From: Mangrovibacter phragmitis
Lineage (GTDB): Bacteria; Pseudomonadota; Gammaproteobacteria; Enterobacterales; Enterobacteriaceae
Direction: 5' to 3'
Length of the DNA stretch: 64,000 nucleotides
Assembly: GCF_001655675.1 (NCBI RefSeq)
Contig: NZ_LYRP01000001.1
Location: 1,116,001 to 1,180,000, forward strand
In this document: piece after piece, positions 31,249 through 40,782 of the stretch
How the letters are laid out: every line of letters begins with the position of its first letter
How positions within the stretch are numbered: the stretch's first letter is position 1
The notes under the pieces: model-generated
The model's input: the letters and a program-made list of their open reading frames with translations, nothing else
Database searches by the model: none
Told to the model about the DNA's origin: nothing
Made by a program: the position numbers and the translations under genes

Positions 31249-32635
31249 TCGAACCTCCACGGTTATCTACTGCGCTGTTTTCCTTGTGTTTGTTTTTCAC
31301 CAGGTAATTGAAAACCACCAGCAGGGCAAACAACGCTACAACCAGGCCCATAATGATGCCCGGAGAAAAATAACGTGCCAGGTTACCCAGCAGAATACCA
31401 ATCACGCCAAAGTCCGCATCGGAGAATGTGGTGTTGGCAAACCCCAGCGCCCCCAGAACTGGCAGCAGCAGAACCGGAAGAAAAGTAATCAACAGGCCGT
31501 TGGCAAACGCGCCCAACATGGCACCACGGCGCCCACCGGTAGCGTTACCAAAAACACCAGCTGTAGCACCGGTAAAGAAATGCGGCACGACTCCGGGCAG
31601 AATCAACACTAACTTGAACTGCCCCAGTAAAAATAACCCAACAAGGCCACCCAGGAAGCTGAACAGAAACCCTATCAGTACCGCATTAGGTGCATAGGGA
31701 TAAACCACCGGGCAATCCAGTGCCGGGCGAGCATTGGGGACCAGTTTTTCGGAAAACCCGGTAAATGCGGGCACAATCTCCGCCAGAATCAGGCGTACCC
31801 CTTGCAAAATAATGAAAACACCTGCCGCGAAAGTAATGGCCTGAATGATGGAGTACACCAGGAAGTTCTGACCGCTACTGAGTTGCGTTTCGACATACCC
31901 TTGCCCGGCACAAATAGCGAGGATCATGTAAATAACAATCATGGTCAGAGAAATAGAGATGGAGCTGTCACGTAAGAAACTGAGGTTTTTCGGCAAATTC
32001 ATCTCTTCCGTCGAGCGAGAGCCTTTACCACATTTGCTGCCAATCCACCCGGATAACACATAACCCAATGTGCCAAAATGACCGAAAGCGATTTCATCGT
32101 TTCCGGTGATCTTTTGCATATAACGTTGAGCCAGCGCCGGGAAAAAGGCCATGACCAACCCCAGTGTCAATGCGCCAGTAAATACCAGCCCCACACCTTC
32201 AAACCCGGCTACGGTGAGAATCACGCTTATCATACACGCCATATAAAATGTATGATGCCCAGTCAGAAAGATGTATTTCAGACGGGTAAAACGGGCGATG
32301 ATAATGTTTGCCACCATACCAAACGCCATAATAAGTGCAGTGGAGGCACCATATTTTTCCAGAGCAATAGAGACAACCGCTTCATTGTTTGGGATTATCC
32401 CCTGAATATTGAATGCATGTTCAAACATACCGCCCAGTGGATTTAACGAGGTTAATAATACTGATGCACCTCCAGCCAGAACAATAAAACCAAGAATAGT
32501 TTTAATGGTACCTTTTACTGTATCTGAAAATGATTTTTTCTGTGCCAGCAAACCAATTAATGCCACGACACCAACCAGAATGGAAGGCACCTTGAGTATG
32601 TCGACAATAAAACTGAGTATTCCAGAAAGAAACAT
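31232..32635 (-). CDS. PTS EIIC component, ascorbate (UlaA/SgaT) type
   Basis: Membrane permease of a phosphotransferase system, 467 residues, about 11 membrane segments. The family features of the UlaA group are visible: LTSLNPLGGMFEHAFNIQG, LTGHHTFYMAC, FGHFGTLGYVLSGWIGSKCG and LPGVVPHFFTGATAGVFGNA. It carries no IIA or IIB domain; these are encoded just upstream. GAGG lies 7 nt before the ATG. Substrate is not known; L-ascorbate itself is unlikely because no UlaD/E/F/G-type enzymes are present nearby. Confidence 0.88.
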   Translation of the reverse strand: MFLSGILSFIVDILKVPSILVGVVALIGLLAQKKSFSDTVKGTIKTILGFIVLAGGASVLLTSLNPLGGMFEHAFNIQGIIPNNEAVVSIALEKYGASTALIMAFGMVANIIIARFTRLKYIFLTGHHTFYMACMISVILTVAGFEGVGLVFTGALTLGLVMAFFPALAQRYMQKITGNDEIAFGHFGTLGYVLSGWIGSKCGKGSRSTEEMNLPKNLSFLRDSSISISLTMIVIYMILAICAGQGYVETQLSSGQNFLVYSIIQAITFAAGVFIILQGVRLILAEIVPAFTGFSEKLVPNARPALDCPVVYPYAPNAVLIGFLFSFLGGLVGLFLLGQFKLVLILPGVVPHFFTGATAGVFGNATGGRRGAMLGAFANGLLITFLPVLLLPVLGALGFANTTFSDADFGVIGILLGNLARYFSPGIIMGLVVALFALLVVFNYLVKNKHKENSAVDNRGGSNGFSK

Positions 32636-32659
32636 ATATGCCTCACTTATACTGGTCAG

Positions 32660-32932
32660 TTAGCGATCTGAAAAATAAGCCGTGAGCTTTGTTTCAAGTT
32701 CGTTAATGTCAATAATATTGTTGATGACTAACAGTTGTTGTTCAGGCACACTGGCGCTGGCAGCAATATCTTTTGCCATGACAAATAAGTCTGCCGCACC
32801 CGGAGTAGCAGAGGATAAATCTGCATGTTCAACTTCTGCCTCAACATTAATTTTCTTGAGTACTTTTTTAATATTCATCTCAACCATAAAACTACTACCG
32901 AGACCTGAACCACATATTGCCATTATCTTCAT
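32660..32932 (-). CDS. PTS EIIB component, ascorbate/lactose type
   Basis: Small phosphocarrier of 90 residues with the IIB P-loop ICGSGLGSSFM. The phosphorylated Cys is residue 7. It passes the phosphate from IIA to the sugar bound by the IIC protein, encoded 24 nt downstream. AAAGG precedes the ATG. Confidence 0.88.
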   Translation of the reverse strand: MKIMAICGSGLGSSFMVEMNIKKVLKKINVEAEVEHADLSSATPGAADLFVMAKDIAASASVPEQQLLVINNIIDINELETKLTAYFSDR

Positions 32933-33133
32933 TATATTTACCTTTCGTAGCGTACAGGAAAGCTGCCCTGATGAGACAGCAGCAGAGTAATACGTAATAA
33001 ATCTTTTACTTCAAATTACATGCATACAGTTTTTCCAGTAATATTCAAATTATGTATCTCTGGTATATTTTCGTGACTATGTCATATTCCGCCCGCAATA
33101 AAAATTAAACCGAATAAACTTATAGTTATTACG

Positions 33134-33577
33134 TTAATAATGAGAAATAATATCCTGAATACCCTCCACTGAATTAGCATGATGTAGTCTCTGTAAATCT
33201 TCATCACAGGAAAACAATTCAGCCAGGGCAGATATCATATTGATATGGCTGTGGCTGTCTGGTGCTGCCAGCATAATAATGGTGGTAACCGGGTCAAAAT
33301 CAGCTGAACCAAATGCCACACCCTGTTCAAGTTTCAGTAATGACAACCCCATTCCCTGTGCACCATCCTCTGGCCGTGTGTGCGGCATTGCCAGACCTGG
33401 GGCCAGTACATAATACGGTCCCAGTTTTTCGTGCTGGGTTATCACCGCCTGAACATATTCTGGGGTAATTACTCCTGCTTTAAGCAGAGGTTCAGCACTC
33501 AGAGCCAGTGCCTGTTGCCAGTTTTCTGCATGCTCGCGACACTGTATGGTCCCGGCATGTAACCACTGTGAAAGCAT
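33134..33577 (-). CDS. PTS EIIA component (UlaC/fructose-mannitol type)
   Basis: Phosphocarrier of 147 residues. The active His is in LAPGLAMPHTRPEDG (about residue 65), the usual IIA signature; TIIMLAAPDSHSHINMI is also typical of the family. It is the first gene of the cassette and is divergent from the LacI-type regulator. A 201-nt gap separates it from the IIB gene, longer than between the other cassette genes. AGGAG precedes the start. Confidence 0.88.
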   Translation of the reverse strand: MLSQWLHAGTIQCREHAENWQQALALSAEPLLKAGVITPEYVQAVITQHEKLGPYYVLAPGLAMPHTRPEDGAQGMGLSLLKLEQGVAFGSADFDPVTTIIMLAAPDSHSHINMISALAELFSCDEDLQRLHHANSVEGIQDIISHY

Positions 33578-33652
33578 AATGTGCTCCTGTCCCTTCAGTT
33601 ATGGGCAAACTTTAGGCAAGCCCGCGGGTTCTGACCGTGACATACATCTCAA

Positions 33653-33666
33653 AGATAGCGCTATCA
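33653..33666. promoter_or_regulatory. Operator 1 for the LacI-family regulator
   Basis: GATAGCGCTATC (33654-33665) is a perfect 12-bp palindrome with the central CG typical of LacI/GalR-family operators. It is 89 nt upstream of the IIA start, and a second copy has its centre 34 bp away. Confidence 0.75.
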
Positions 33667-33686
33667 GAGTGAATATCGCCAATATG

Positions 33687-33700
33687 TGATAGCGCTATCA
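33687..33700. promoter_or_regulatory. Operator 2 for the LacI-family regulator
   Basis: TGATAGCGCTATCA is a perfect 14-bp palindrome sharing its 12-bp core with operator 1. It lies between the divergent IIA and regulator genes, so binding could repress both. Confidence 0.75.
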
Positions 33701-33825
33701 AAAAATGAAAGGTTGCACAAAAAAACAGTAACCGGGCAAGGTTACCCCCTATAATATCGGGGTAATAACCTACGGTTTTTATGCGAGAAGATGGTAAGTG
33801 CCACACCTTTGATACAGGAATACGC

Positions 33826-34845
33826 ATGTCTTTAACCCGAAAAAGACGCAGCACCGGCAAAGTTACCCTGGCCGATGTCGCGCAGTTAGCCGGTGTCGGC
33901 ACCATGACTGTTTCACGCGCACTGCGTACCCCCGATCAGGTTTCTGACAAATTACGGGAAAAAATCAACGCTGCGGTAAATGAACTTGGCTATTTACCCA
34001 ACCTGGCGGCCAGCGCACTGGCATCTGCATCGTCCTATACCATCGCCATGGTGGTGCCAAATTTGGCTGAGTCTGGCTGTACAGAAATGTTCGCCGGGTT
34101 ACAACAGGTGTTACAACCGGCAGGCTACCAAATCATGCTGGCGGAATCGCGCCACCGCCTGGAACAGGAAGAAAAACTACTGGAGACCCTGCTCGCTTCC
34201 AATCTGGCCGCAGCCATTCTTCTGAGTGTTGAACACAGCGACAATGTCCGCACCTGGCTGGGTAATGCCGGGATCCCGGTGATGGAGATAGGTGCCACGC
34301 GGGTTGATCCGGTAGATATGAATATCGGTATTGATAACGTTGCCGCTATGTTTGAACTGACCAGTATGCTGATTGAGCGCGGCTACCAGAATATTGGCCT
34401 GCTGTGCGCAAACCAGGAACAATGGATCTTCCAGCAGCATTTGCAGGGCTGGTATAAGGCCATGTTACGCCACCATATCTCACCCAACAGAGTCATTAAT
34501 GCAGCCGCTCCGCCTACGTTTTCCACTGGTACAGCGCAATTACCTGAATTCCTTCTGGCCTGGCCTGAGTTGGATGCGCTGGTGTGTGTGTCAGATGAGC
34601 TGGCCTGCGGCGCATTATATGAATGCCAGCGCCGCAGAATTAAAGTCCCTGATGACCTGGCGATTGTGGGGTTTGGTGACAGCGATGTTGCGAAAGTTTG
34701 CCAGCCGCCACTGACTACGTTGTCAGTGCCGCACCGGGAGATAGGTATTGAGGCCGGTAAGGCATTACTGGCAAGGCTTAACGGAGAAAAGCAGCCAAAC
34801 CAGAAGCCCATCAAATCAACACTGTGTATGCGCGAAAGTTGTTAA
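33826..34845 (+). CDS. LacI-family transcription regulator
   Basis: Probable repressor of the adjacent PTS/transketolase genes, 339 residues. The helix-turn-helix is KVTLADVAQLAGVGTMTVS (about residues 12-30) with the hinge helix LPNLAASALAS; a periplasmic-binding-like sugar domain follows (AIVGFGDSDVAKVCQPPLTT). It is closest in style to the GntR/IdnR group. The frame is open to 33781, but AGGAA lies 5 nt before the ATG at 33826 and the family N-terminus starts there. Two palindromic operators lie upstream. Confidence 0.88.
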   Translation: MSLTRKRRSTGKVTLADVAQLAGVGTMTVSRALRTPDQVSDKLREKINAAVNELGYLPNLAASALASASSYTIAMVVPNLAESGCTEMFAGLQQVLQPAGYQIMLAESRHRLEQEEKLLETLLASNLAAAILLSVEHSDNVRTWLGNAGIPVMEIGATRVDPVDMNIGIDNVAAMFELTSMLIERGYQNIGLLCANQEQWIFQQHLQGWYKAMLRHHISPNRVINAAAPPTFSTGTAQLPEFLLAWPELDALVCVSDELACGALYECQRRRIKVPDDLAIVGFGDSDVAKVCQPPLTTLSVPHREIGIEAGKALLARLNGEKQPNQKPIKSTLCMRESC

Positions 34846-34847
34846 CC

Positions 34848-34865
34848 AGGGCCTGATACAGGCCC
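34848..34865. repeat. First copy of the local hairpin flanking element copy 2
   Basis: GGGCCTG-ATA-CAGGCCC preceded by A, directly after the LacI-type gene stop. The same 18 bases recur at 35008-35025 on the other side of the 133-bp element. It may act as the terminator of the regulator gene. Confidence 0.7.
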
Positions 34866-34870
34866 ACAGA

Positions 34871-35003
34871 TTGATGAAAAAGAAGGAAAAAACGTGGTTT
34901 TTCCTTCTTTTTAGTTAGTAGCCGAAAATCAATGAATTGATTTTCCTGGTTTTTTATTCGGTGACATCCTCTCGTTTTGTACGTACATGAGGTTTGTCAT
35001 CAG
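34871..35003. repeat. 133-bp palindromic intergenic element, copy 2
   Basis: Same length and orientation as 2167-2299, differing at about ten positions. The 15-bp arms (34877-34891 with 34898-34912) and 9-bp arms (34925-34933 with 34936-34944) are free of substitutions; the differences fall in loops and single-stranded parts. It lies between the convergent regulator and yfcD genes, flanked by direct copies of an 18-bp hairpin unrelated to the one at copy 1. Confidence 0.8.
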
Positions 35004-35030
35004 CCTAAGGGCCTGATACAGGCCCTTAGG
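35004..35030. terminator. Hairpin downstream of yfcD
   Basis: CCTAAGGGCCTG (35004-35015) and CAGGCCCTTAGG (35019-35030) pair perfectly with a 3-nt loop, starting just after the yfcD stop. No T-run follows on the minus strand. Its core repeats 34848-34865. Confidence 0.6.
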
Positions 35031-35031
35031 T

Positions 35032-35646
35032 TCACTGTGCAGCAGGTGAATCTTCTTCGCCAGAAGCTTCAGCCTGTGAAGGCTCAGCAGGTTCCATTTC
35101 CGCCGTTTTTCCGGCGGCTGGCTTGTTCTCTGCGCCGCCATTACGGCTCATCCACAATGCCAGCGCTTTGAGTGAATCTGGCGTGAATTCATCACAACGA
35201 GCGGTGATTTCTTCTGGCAGCATCCAGCACACTTCACTCACTTCTTCTTCCTGAAGGGCAAATGGCCCGTGAGAGACACAACTGAACAACCCGCCCCAAA
35301 CCCGGCAATTCTCGTCTTCAAAGTAGAACTGCCCATGTTCAGCGAAAGGTACCCCTGCAATACCCAGCTCTTCCTCTGCTTCGCGGCGTGCGGAATCGAG
35401 CAGCACTTCGCCAGACTGCACCACTCCACCTGCTGTGGCATCCAGCATACCCGGCATAAAATCTTTAATTTCTGTACGCCGTTGCACCAGAATTTTTCCC
35501 ATGCCGTCATGTACCACGATATAAGTGGCGCGATGCCGTAAGCGCTGCGCGCGCATTTGTGCGCGGCTGGCCTGAGCAATCACTTCATTGTCTTCATTGA
35601 CAATATCCACCCACTCCGTCCCAGAATTTGAGTCCTGTTCCACCAT
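35032..35646 (-). CDS. yfcD: Nudix hydrolase YfcD
   Basis: Nudix-superfamily pyrophosphohydrolase of unknown substrate, 204 residues. The Nudix box reads [20 protein letters not shown] followed by LGI, with all catalytic Glu residues. The core is close to E. coli YfcD ([19 protein letters not shown]). The C-terminus has an extra 20-25 residues rich in Ala, Glu and Pro (residues about 175-204) not present in E. coli. The yfcC gene that precedes it in E. coli is absent. Confidence 0.94.
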   Translation of the reverse strand: MVEQDSNSGTEWVDIVNEDNEVIAQASRAQMRAQRLRHRATYIVVHDGMGKILVQRRTEIKDFMPGMLDATAGGVVQSGEVLLDSARREAEEELGIAGVPFAEHGQFYFEDENCRVWGGLFSCVSHGPFALQEEEVSEVCWMLPEEITARCDEFTPDSLKALALWMSRNGGAENKPAAGKTAEMEPAEPSQAEASGEEDSPAAQ

Positions 35647-35700
35647 CGGTAACCTTTTTGTTCAGGCGCTCTGTTGGCGCATTTGTTTTGTCAAAGTAAA

Positions 35701-36252
35701 TTACGGTGTTATGCAAACCTGTGCAATAACATCGTGATTTTCCAGATTATGAACCCGCATCTGCTCCCCATCCAGCATGCCATAACTGGCCGGATATCCC
35801 CCCTTAGGAATACTCACTGAGCCAGGGTTGAACAGAAAAATATCTCCACGCTGCTCAGCGACCGGAATATGTGTGTGGCCAAATACCAGCACATCACTAT
35901 GACCCAGCGGAGGTAGCTTCTCTGGATGATACAGGTGTCCGTGTGTCAGAAAAAGTCGTTGTTCAGGAAGCAGCACTTGCTGCCACGGCGCGGTTATCGG
36001 GAATGACAACAACATTTGGTCGACTTCACTGTCACAGTTACCGCGCACAGCAATCACCCGCGAGGCCACCGCATTCAGTTGCTCCGCAACCTGAGCAGGC
36101 GCATAGCCTTCAGGCAGTGCGTTACGCGGCCCATGGTTGAGCACATCGCCAAGAATAATCAGCCACTGCGCATCACTGGCAGCAAAAATATCCAGCACCT
36201 GCTGGCAGGCTGGCAACGCACCATGGATATCAGAGGCAAACATCAATTTCAT
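35701..36252 (-). CDS. yfcE: Phosphodiesterase YfcE
   Basis: Metal-dependent phosphoesterase (MPP superfamily), 183 residues, the usual length. Metal ligands are visible in FASDIHGAL (Asp8, His10), IILGDVLNHGP, VRGNCDSEVDQ, FLTHGHLYHP and VFGHTHIP. The E. coli enzyme hydrolyses phosphodiesters such as bis-pNPP; the physiological substrate is not known. It lies 54 nt from yfcD on the same strand. Confidence 0.95.
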   Translation of the reverse strand: MKLMFASDIHGALPACQQVLDIFAASDAQWLIILGDVLNHGPRNALPEGYAPAQVAEQLNAVASRVIAVRGNCDSEVDQMLLSFPITAPWQQVLLPEQRLFLTHGHLYHPEKLPPLGHSDVLVFGHTHIPVAEQRGDIFLFNPGSVSIPKGGYPASYGMLDGEQMRVHNLENHDVIAQVCITP

Positions 36253-36313
36253 TACACACTCCTGTGCTTATCATGCTCAGACAGGCTGAGTGGCACGCCA
36301 TAGTGCCAACGCA

Positions 36314-37045
<732 letters not shown>

Positions 37046-37194
37046 CTACTCCTGCTCAGACTTGCAATATAACCCACTGCAAAGAAAAGAAATTTCCTGC
37101 GTTTATGCCAGCCAACATCTCAGATTTTGACCTCCCATGACCGTAAAAGCTCGTGTATTATGGGGCAATAAAGATAATCAGGAGACACACTTGC

Positions 37195-37563
37195 ATGTCG
37201 TACCAGGATGCTATTATTCGAATTAAAAATCTCAGACTACGTACTTTCATTGGCATCAAAGAGGAAGAAATCGCCAACCGCCAGGATATCGTGATTAATA
37301 TTACGCTGCATTATCCAGCCGATAATGCCCGGCACAGCGAAGATATTAAAGATGCGCTGAATTACCGGACTATTACCAAAGCGGTTATCCAGCACGTTGA
37401 GAACCATCGGTTTTCATTATTAGAAAAATTAACTCAGGATGTGCTTGATATCGCACGCCAGCATGACTGGGTCACTTATGCTGAAGTTGAGATAGATAAA
37501 CTGCACGCTCTGCGTTACGCCGACTCAGTTTCCATGAGCATGAGCTGGCGGCGCGATGGCTGA
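37195..37563 (+). CDS. folX: Dihydroneopterin triphosphate 2'-epimerase
   Basis: Epimerises dihydroneopterin triphosphate to the monapterin form in the pterin pathway; 122 residues, T-fold enzyme homologous to FolB. Signatures are [20 protein letters not shown] and [20 protein letters not shown]. The start [15 protein letters not shown] fits the family; GGAGA lies 9 nt upstream. yfcH follows after 21 nt. Confidence 0.96.
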   Translation: MSYQDAIIRIKNLRLRTFIGIKEEEIANRQDIVINITLHYPADNARHSEDIKDALNYRTITKAVIQHVENHRFSLLEKLTQDVLDIARQHDWVTYAEVEIDKLHALRYADSVSMSMSWRRDG

Positions 37564-37584
37564 TTAATGCTCACTGGAGGGAAT

Positions 37585-38475
37585 ATGCAAATTTTGCTGA
37601 CTGGTGGTACAGGTTTGATTGGGCGTCACCTCATTCCTCCTTTGATAGAGACAGGACACAGTATTACCGTGGTTACCCGTTCCCCTGAGCGGGCCAGGCA
37701 GTTGCTCGACCCCAGGGTTACGCTCTGGCAGAGCCTGGATGAACACCATTCACTGGATGGGTTTGACGCAGTGATTAATCTTGCCGGTGAGCCCATTGCC
37801 GATAAACGCTGGTCGGCGGCGCAAAAGCAGCGTTTATGCCAAAGCCGCTGGCGTATCACCCAGCGACTGGTTGAAATGATTCATGGCAGCAACCAGCCCC
37901 CGGCTATTTTTCTCTCCGGTTCCGCAGTGGGCTTCTACGGCGATACTGGCGATGAAGTGATAACAGAAGAAGACACTCCCCATAACGAGTTTACTCATGA
38001 GCTTTGTGCAAAATGGGAAGCCATTGCGCTACAGGCACAAAGCCCGCATACCCGCGTCTGCCTGCTGCGCACCGGTGTGGTTCTGGCCCCTGATGGCGGC
38101 ATGCTAAGTAAATTGTTACCCCTGTTTCGCCTGGGGCTGGGGGGCCCGTTGGGTGATGGGCGCCAGTATCTGTCATGGATCCATATTGAAGATATGGTCA
38201 ACGCTATCCTCTGGCTGCTGGATAACCCACTACAGGGGCCTTTTAACATGGTGGCACCCTATCCGGTCAGAAATGCCCGGTTTACCCAATTACTGGGAGA
38301 AGCGGTAAAACGCCCGGCAATTTTACGCGTACCTGCCCGGGTAATAAGCCTGATGATGGGGGAATCTGCCACACTGGTACTCGGTGGTCAGAATGTGCTT
38401 CCCCGTCGCCTTGAGCAGTCAGGTTTTGGCTTTCGCTGGTTTCAACTTGAAGATGCTTTACATAATGTGACCTGA
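37585..38475 (+). CDS. yfcH: SDR-family epimerase-like protein YfcH
   Basis: Atypical short-chain dehydrogenase of the SDR39U1 type, 296 residues. The NAD(P) motif [10 protein letters not shown] is at residues 7-16, followed by [14 protein letters not shown] and SGSAVGFYG, and a DUF1731-like C-terminal end. Reaction unknown. GGAGG lies 5 nt before the ATG at 37585, so I prefer it to the ATG at 37567. Probably in one transcript with folX. Confidence 0.93.
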   Translation: MQILLTGGTGLIGRHLIPPLIETGHSITVVTRSPERARQLLDPRVTLWQSLDEHHSLDGFDAVINLAGEPIADKRWSAAQKQRLCQSRWRITQRLVEMIHGSNQPPAIFLSGSAVGFYGDTGDEVITEEDTPHNEFTHELCAKWEAIALQAQSPHTRVCLLRTGVVLAPDGGMLSKLLPLFRLGLGGPLGDGRQYLSWIHIEDMVNAILWLLDNPLQGPFNMVAPYPVRNARFTQLLGEAVKRPAILRVPARVISLMMGESATLVLGGQNVLPRRLEQSGFGFRWFQLEDALHNVT

Positions 38476-38513
38476 GTGGCGCGCTTAAGGCTGTAGAGCA
38501 CTAAGCGCGCCAC
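38476..38513. terminator. Bidirectional hairpin between yfcH and hisP
   Basis: GTGGCGCGCTTA (38476-38487) pairs perfectly with TAAGCGCGCCAC (38502-38513) around a 14-nt loop. It starts one base after the yfcH stop and lies 12 nt from the hisP stop. No strong T-run. Confidence 0.6.
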
Positions 38514-38525
38514 GCCAGTTCGGGA

Positions 38526-39299
38526 TTATTTCAGCGCACCACTAAGAAATTGCTGCAAACGGGGGCTTTGCGGGTTAGTAAACACATCTTCAGGCTTCCC
38601 TTCTTCCTCAATTTTCCCTTTATGCAGGAAGATAACATGGCTGGAAACATGGCGGGCAAATTCCATTTCGTGGGTAACAACCACCATGGTTTTCCCCTCT
38701 TCAGCCAGTTTCTGCATAATGCGCAGCACCTCGCCCACCAGTTCCGGATCCAGTGCAGAAGTCGGTTCATCAAACAGCAACACTTCCGGCTCCATCGCCA
38801 GGGCGCGGGCAATAGAGACACGTTGCTGCTGCCCACCAGATAAATGAACCGGATATTTCGCCTGCGCACGCTCATCAATACCCACTTTTTCCAGGTATTT
38901 GATAGCACGCTCTTTTGCCTCTGCTTTACTTAAGCCCAGTACCTGTACAGGTGCTTCCATGACGTTTTCCAACACTGTCATGTGCCCCCACAGGTTGAAG
39001 TGCTGAAACACCATGGTCAAACGGGTGCGCAGCAGGCGCAACTGATTTTTATCGGCAACTTTCAGTTGCCCGTCTTTGTCGCGTACTAAGGTAATATTCT
39101 CATTATTAACGACAATCGTGCCTTCACTGGGTTTTTCCAGGAAGTTAATGCAGCGCAGGAAAGTGCTTTTCCCTGAACCTGACGAGCCAATAATACTGAT
39201 GACATCTCCGGCATTTGCCTTTAATGAGACCCCTTTCAGCACTTCATGCTCACCGTAATGTTTATGCAGATCAGATACGTTTAATTTATTTTCGGCCAT
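38526..39299 (-). CDS. hisP: Histidine/LAO ABC transporter ATP-binding protein HisP
   Basis: ATPase of the high-affinity histidine and Lys/Arg/Orn importer, 257 residues, dimeric on the inner face of the membrane. Walker A is GSSGSGKST, the signature is LSGGQQQR and Walker [13 protein letters not shown], with VTHEMEF as the switch His. A GTG at 39308 is in frame, but the ATG at 39299 gives the E. coli-like N-terminus. Last gene of hisJQMP. Confidence 0.97.
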   Translation of the reverse strand: MAENKLNVSDLHKHYGEHEVLKGVSLKANAGDVISIIGSSGSGKSTFLRCINFLEKPSEGTIVVNNENITLVRDKDGQLKVADKNQLRLLRTRLTMVFQHFNLWGHMTVLENVMEAPVQVLGLSKAEAKERAIKYLEKVGIDERAQAKYPVHLSGGQQQRVSIARALAMEPEVLLFDEPTSALDPELVGEVLRIMQKLAEEGKTMVVVTHEMEFARHVSSHVIFLHKGKIEEEGKPEDVFTNPQSPRLQQFLSGALK

Positions 39300-39308
39300 G
39301 GCTATCAC

Positions 39309-40025
39309 TTAGTGCGTTGAGGCGGGTTTAACATGCTGGAGCCAGCGTTTTTCAGCTTTGCGGAACAGGCTTATCAGGCAGAACGAAATTGCCAGATAAA
39401 GCACAGCGGCAATACCAAACGCAGTAAAAGGTTCGTAGGTTGCTGAGTTAATATCACGGGCTACTTTGAGTAGATCCGGCACCGTCGCAGTAAACGCCAG
39501 TGCGGTAGAGTGCAGCATCAGAATGACTTCATTGCTGTATGCCGGAAGCGCAATGCGCAGCGCAGAAGGCAAAATAATGCAACGATACATCTTAACAGAA
39601 GAAAAACCATATGCCCGGGCGGCTTCGATTTCACCGTGTGGCACAGCGCGAATCGCACCAGCGAATATTTCCGTAGTATAAGCACAGGTATTCAGTGTCA
39701 GCGCCAGGATCGTACAGTTCAGGCCACTGCGGAAAAACTCATTGAGCAGCATATTGCCTTTCACAACTTCCAGCGTATACATGCCAGAATAGAACACCAG
39801 TAACTGTACATACAGCGGTGTACCACGAAAAATATAGGTAAACAGCCACACCGGAAACGCTACAAATTTATTGCTGGAAACACGGGCTATCGACAAAAAC
39901 AGCGCCATGATGCCCCCCATGACTACCGAAGCGATGAGCAGCCATAAGGTAATGGCAACCCCGGTAAAACGATAGCCGTCAGTCCAGAGCAGTTGCTGCC
40001 AGTATTCGTGGATAATATCAATCAC
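39309..40025 (-). CDS. hisM: Histidine/LAO ABC transporter permease HisM
   Basis: Membrane permease partner of HisQ, 238 residues. The EAA loop is PHGEIEAARAYGFSSVKMYR. The frame stays open into hisQ, but the family N-terminus (E. coli MIEILHEYW, here VIDIIHEYW) is the GTG at 40025. That GTG overlaps the hisQ TGA by two bases, so translation is coupled. Confidence 0.95.
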   Translation of the reverse strand: MIDIIHEYWQQLLWTDGYRFTGVAITLWLLIASVVMGGIMALFLSIARVSSNKFVAFPVWLFTYIFRGTPLYVQLLVFYSGMYTLEVVKGNMLLNEFFRSGLNCTILALTLNTCAYTTEIFAGAIRAVPHGEIEAARAYGFSSVKMYRCIILPSALRIALPAYSNEVILMLHSTALAFTATVPDLLKVARDINSATYEPFTAFGIAAVLYLAISFCLISLFRKAEKRWLQHVKPASTH

Positions 40026-40708
40026 AAGTCTGCCCTCTTCACGCCCACTGAATAACGGCGCTCCAGCAAAAGCAGGACCCCATTTGATACCGTGGTGAAT
40101 ACTAAATAGATCAACCCGCAAACAATGGCAAAATAGAACGGTTGCCAGGTGCTTTTACCGGCAAGCTGCGTGGCTTTAACCACGTCTTCAAGGCCAAGCA
40201 GTGATACCAGCGCGGTTGCCTTCAAAATAACCTGCCAATTGTTACCAATGCCCGGCAGTGCAAAGCGCATCATCGAGGGGAACAGAATACGGTTGAATAC
40301 CTGCCAGCTGGTAAAACCGAATGCAGTCGCCGCTTCAATCTGACCTTTGGGAACCGCCAAAAAAGCGCCACGAAAAGTTTCGGTAAAATACGCGCCATAA
40401 ATGAAGCCCAATGTGATAATCCCGGCGACCATTGGATCGATATCTATCTGCGCCATACCAAAAGCATCAGTCACAGCATTAAGCGCAATTTGCAGACCAT
40501 AGAAGATCAACAACATCAGGACCAGATCAGGAACACCACGAATCAATGTGGTATAGCACTCAAAGAAAAATGCCAGAGGCTTGCTGCCTGAAAGTTTTCC
40601 TCCAGCGCCAACCAACCCAATAATCACTGACAGGAGTACTGAAGTGATTGCCAGTTCAAGGGTGACAATCGCCCCCTGGAAAATAACGTGCGAAAAACCA
40701 TACAACAT
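40022..40708 (-). CDS. hisQ: Histidine/LAO ABC transporter permease HisQ
   Basis: Membrane permease of the histidine importer, 228 residues. The EAA loop is PKGQIEAATAFGFTSWQVF and the N-terminus MLYGFSHVIFQGAIVTLE fits the family. AGGAT lies 7 nt before the ATG at 40708, preferred over the open upstream frame. A hairpin lies between hisJ and hisQ. Confidence 0.96.
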   Translation of the reverse strand: MLYGFSHVIFQGAIVTLELAITSVLLSVIIGLVGAGGKLSGSKPLAFFFECYTTLIRGVPDLVLMLLIFYGLQIALNAVTDAFGMAQIDIDPMVAGIITLGFIYGAYFTETFRGAFLAVPKGQIEAATAFGFTSWQVFNRILFPSMMRFALPGIGNNWQVILKATALVSLLGLEDVVKATQLAGKSTWQPFYFAIVCGLIYLVFTTVSNGVLLLLERRYSVGVKRADL

Positions 40709-40738
40709 GGTGTGTATCCTGCCGTCAGTGTCTTTCCG

Positions 40739-40770
40739 ATACAACCAGCCCCCAATGGAGCTGGTTGTAT
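40739..40770 (-). terminator. Hairpin in the hisJ-hisQ gap
   Basis: ATACAACCAGC (40739-40749) pairs perfectly with GCTGGTTGTAT (40760-40770). The gap is 74 nt. In E. coli and Salmonella a REP element occupies the equivalent place; this palindrome is not REP-like but could serve the same purpose, keeping hisJ expression above that of the membrane genes. Confidence 0.6.
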
Positions 40771-40782
40771 CACTGGTGACCG

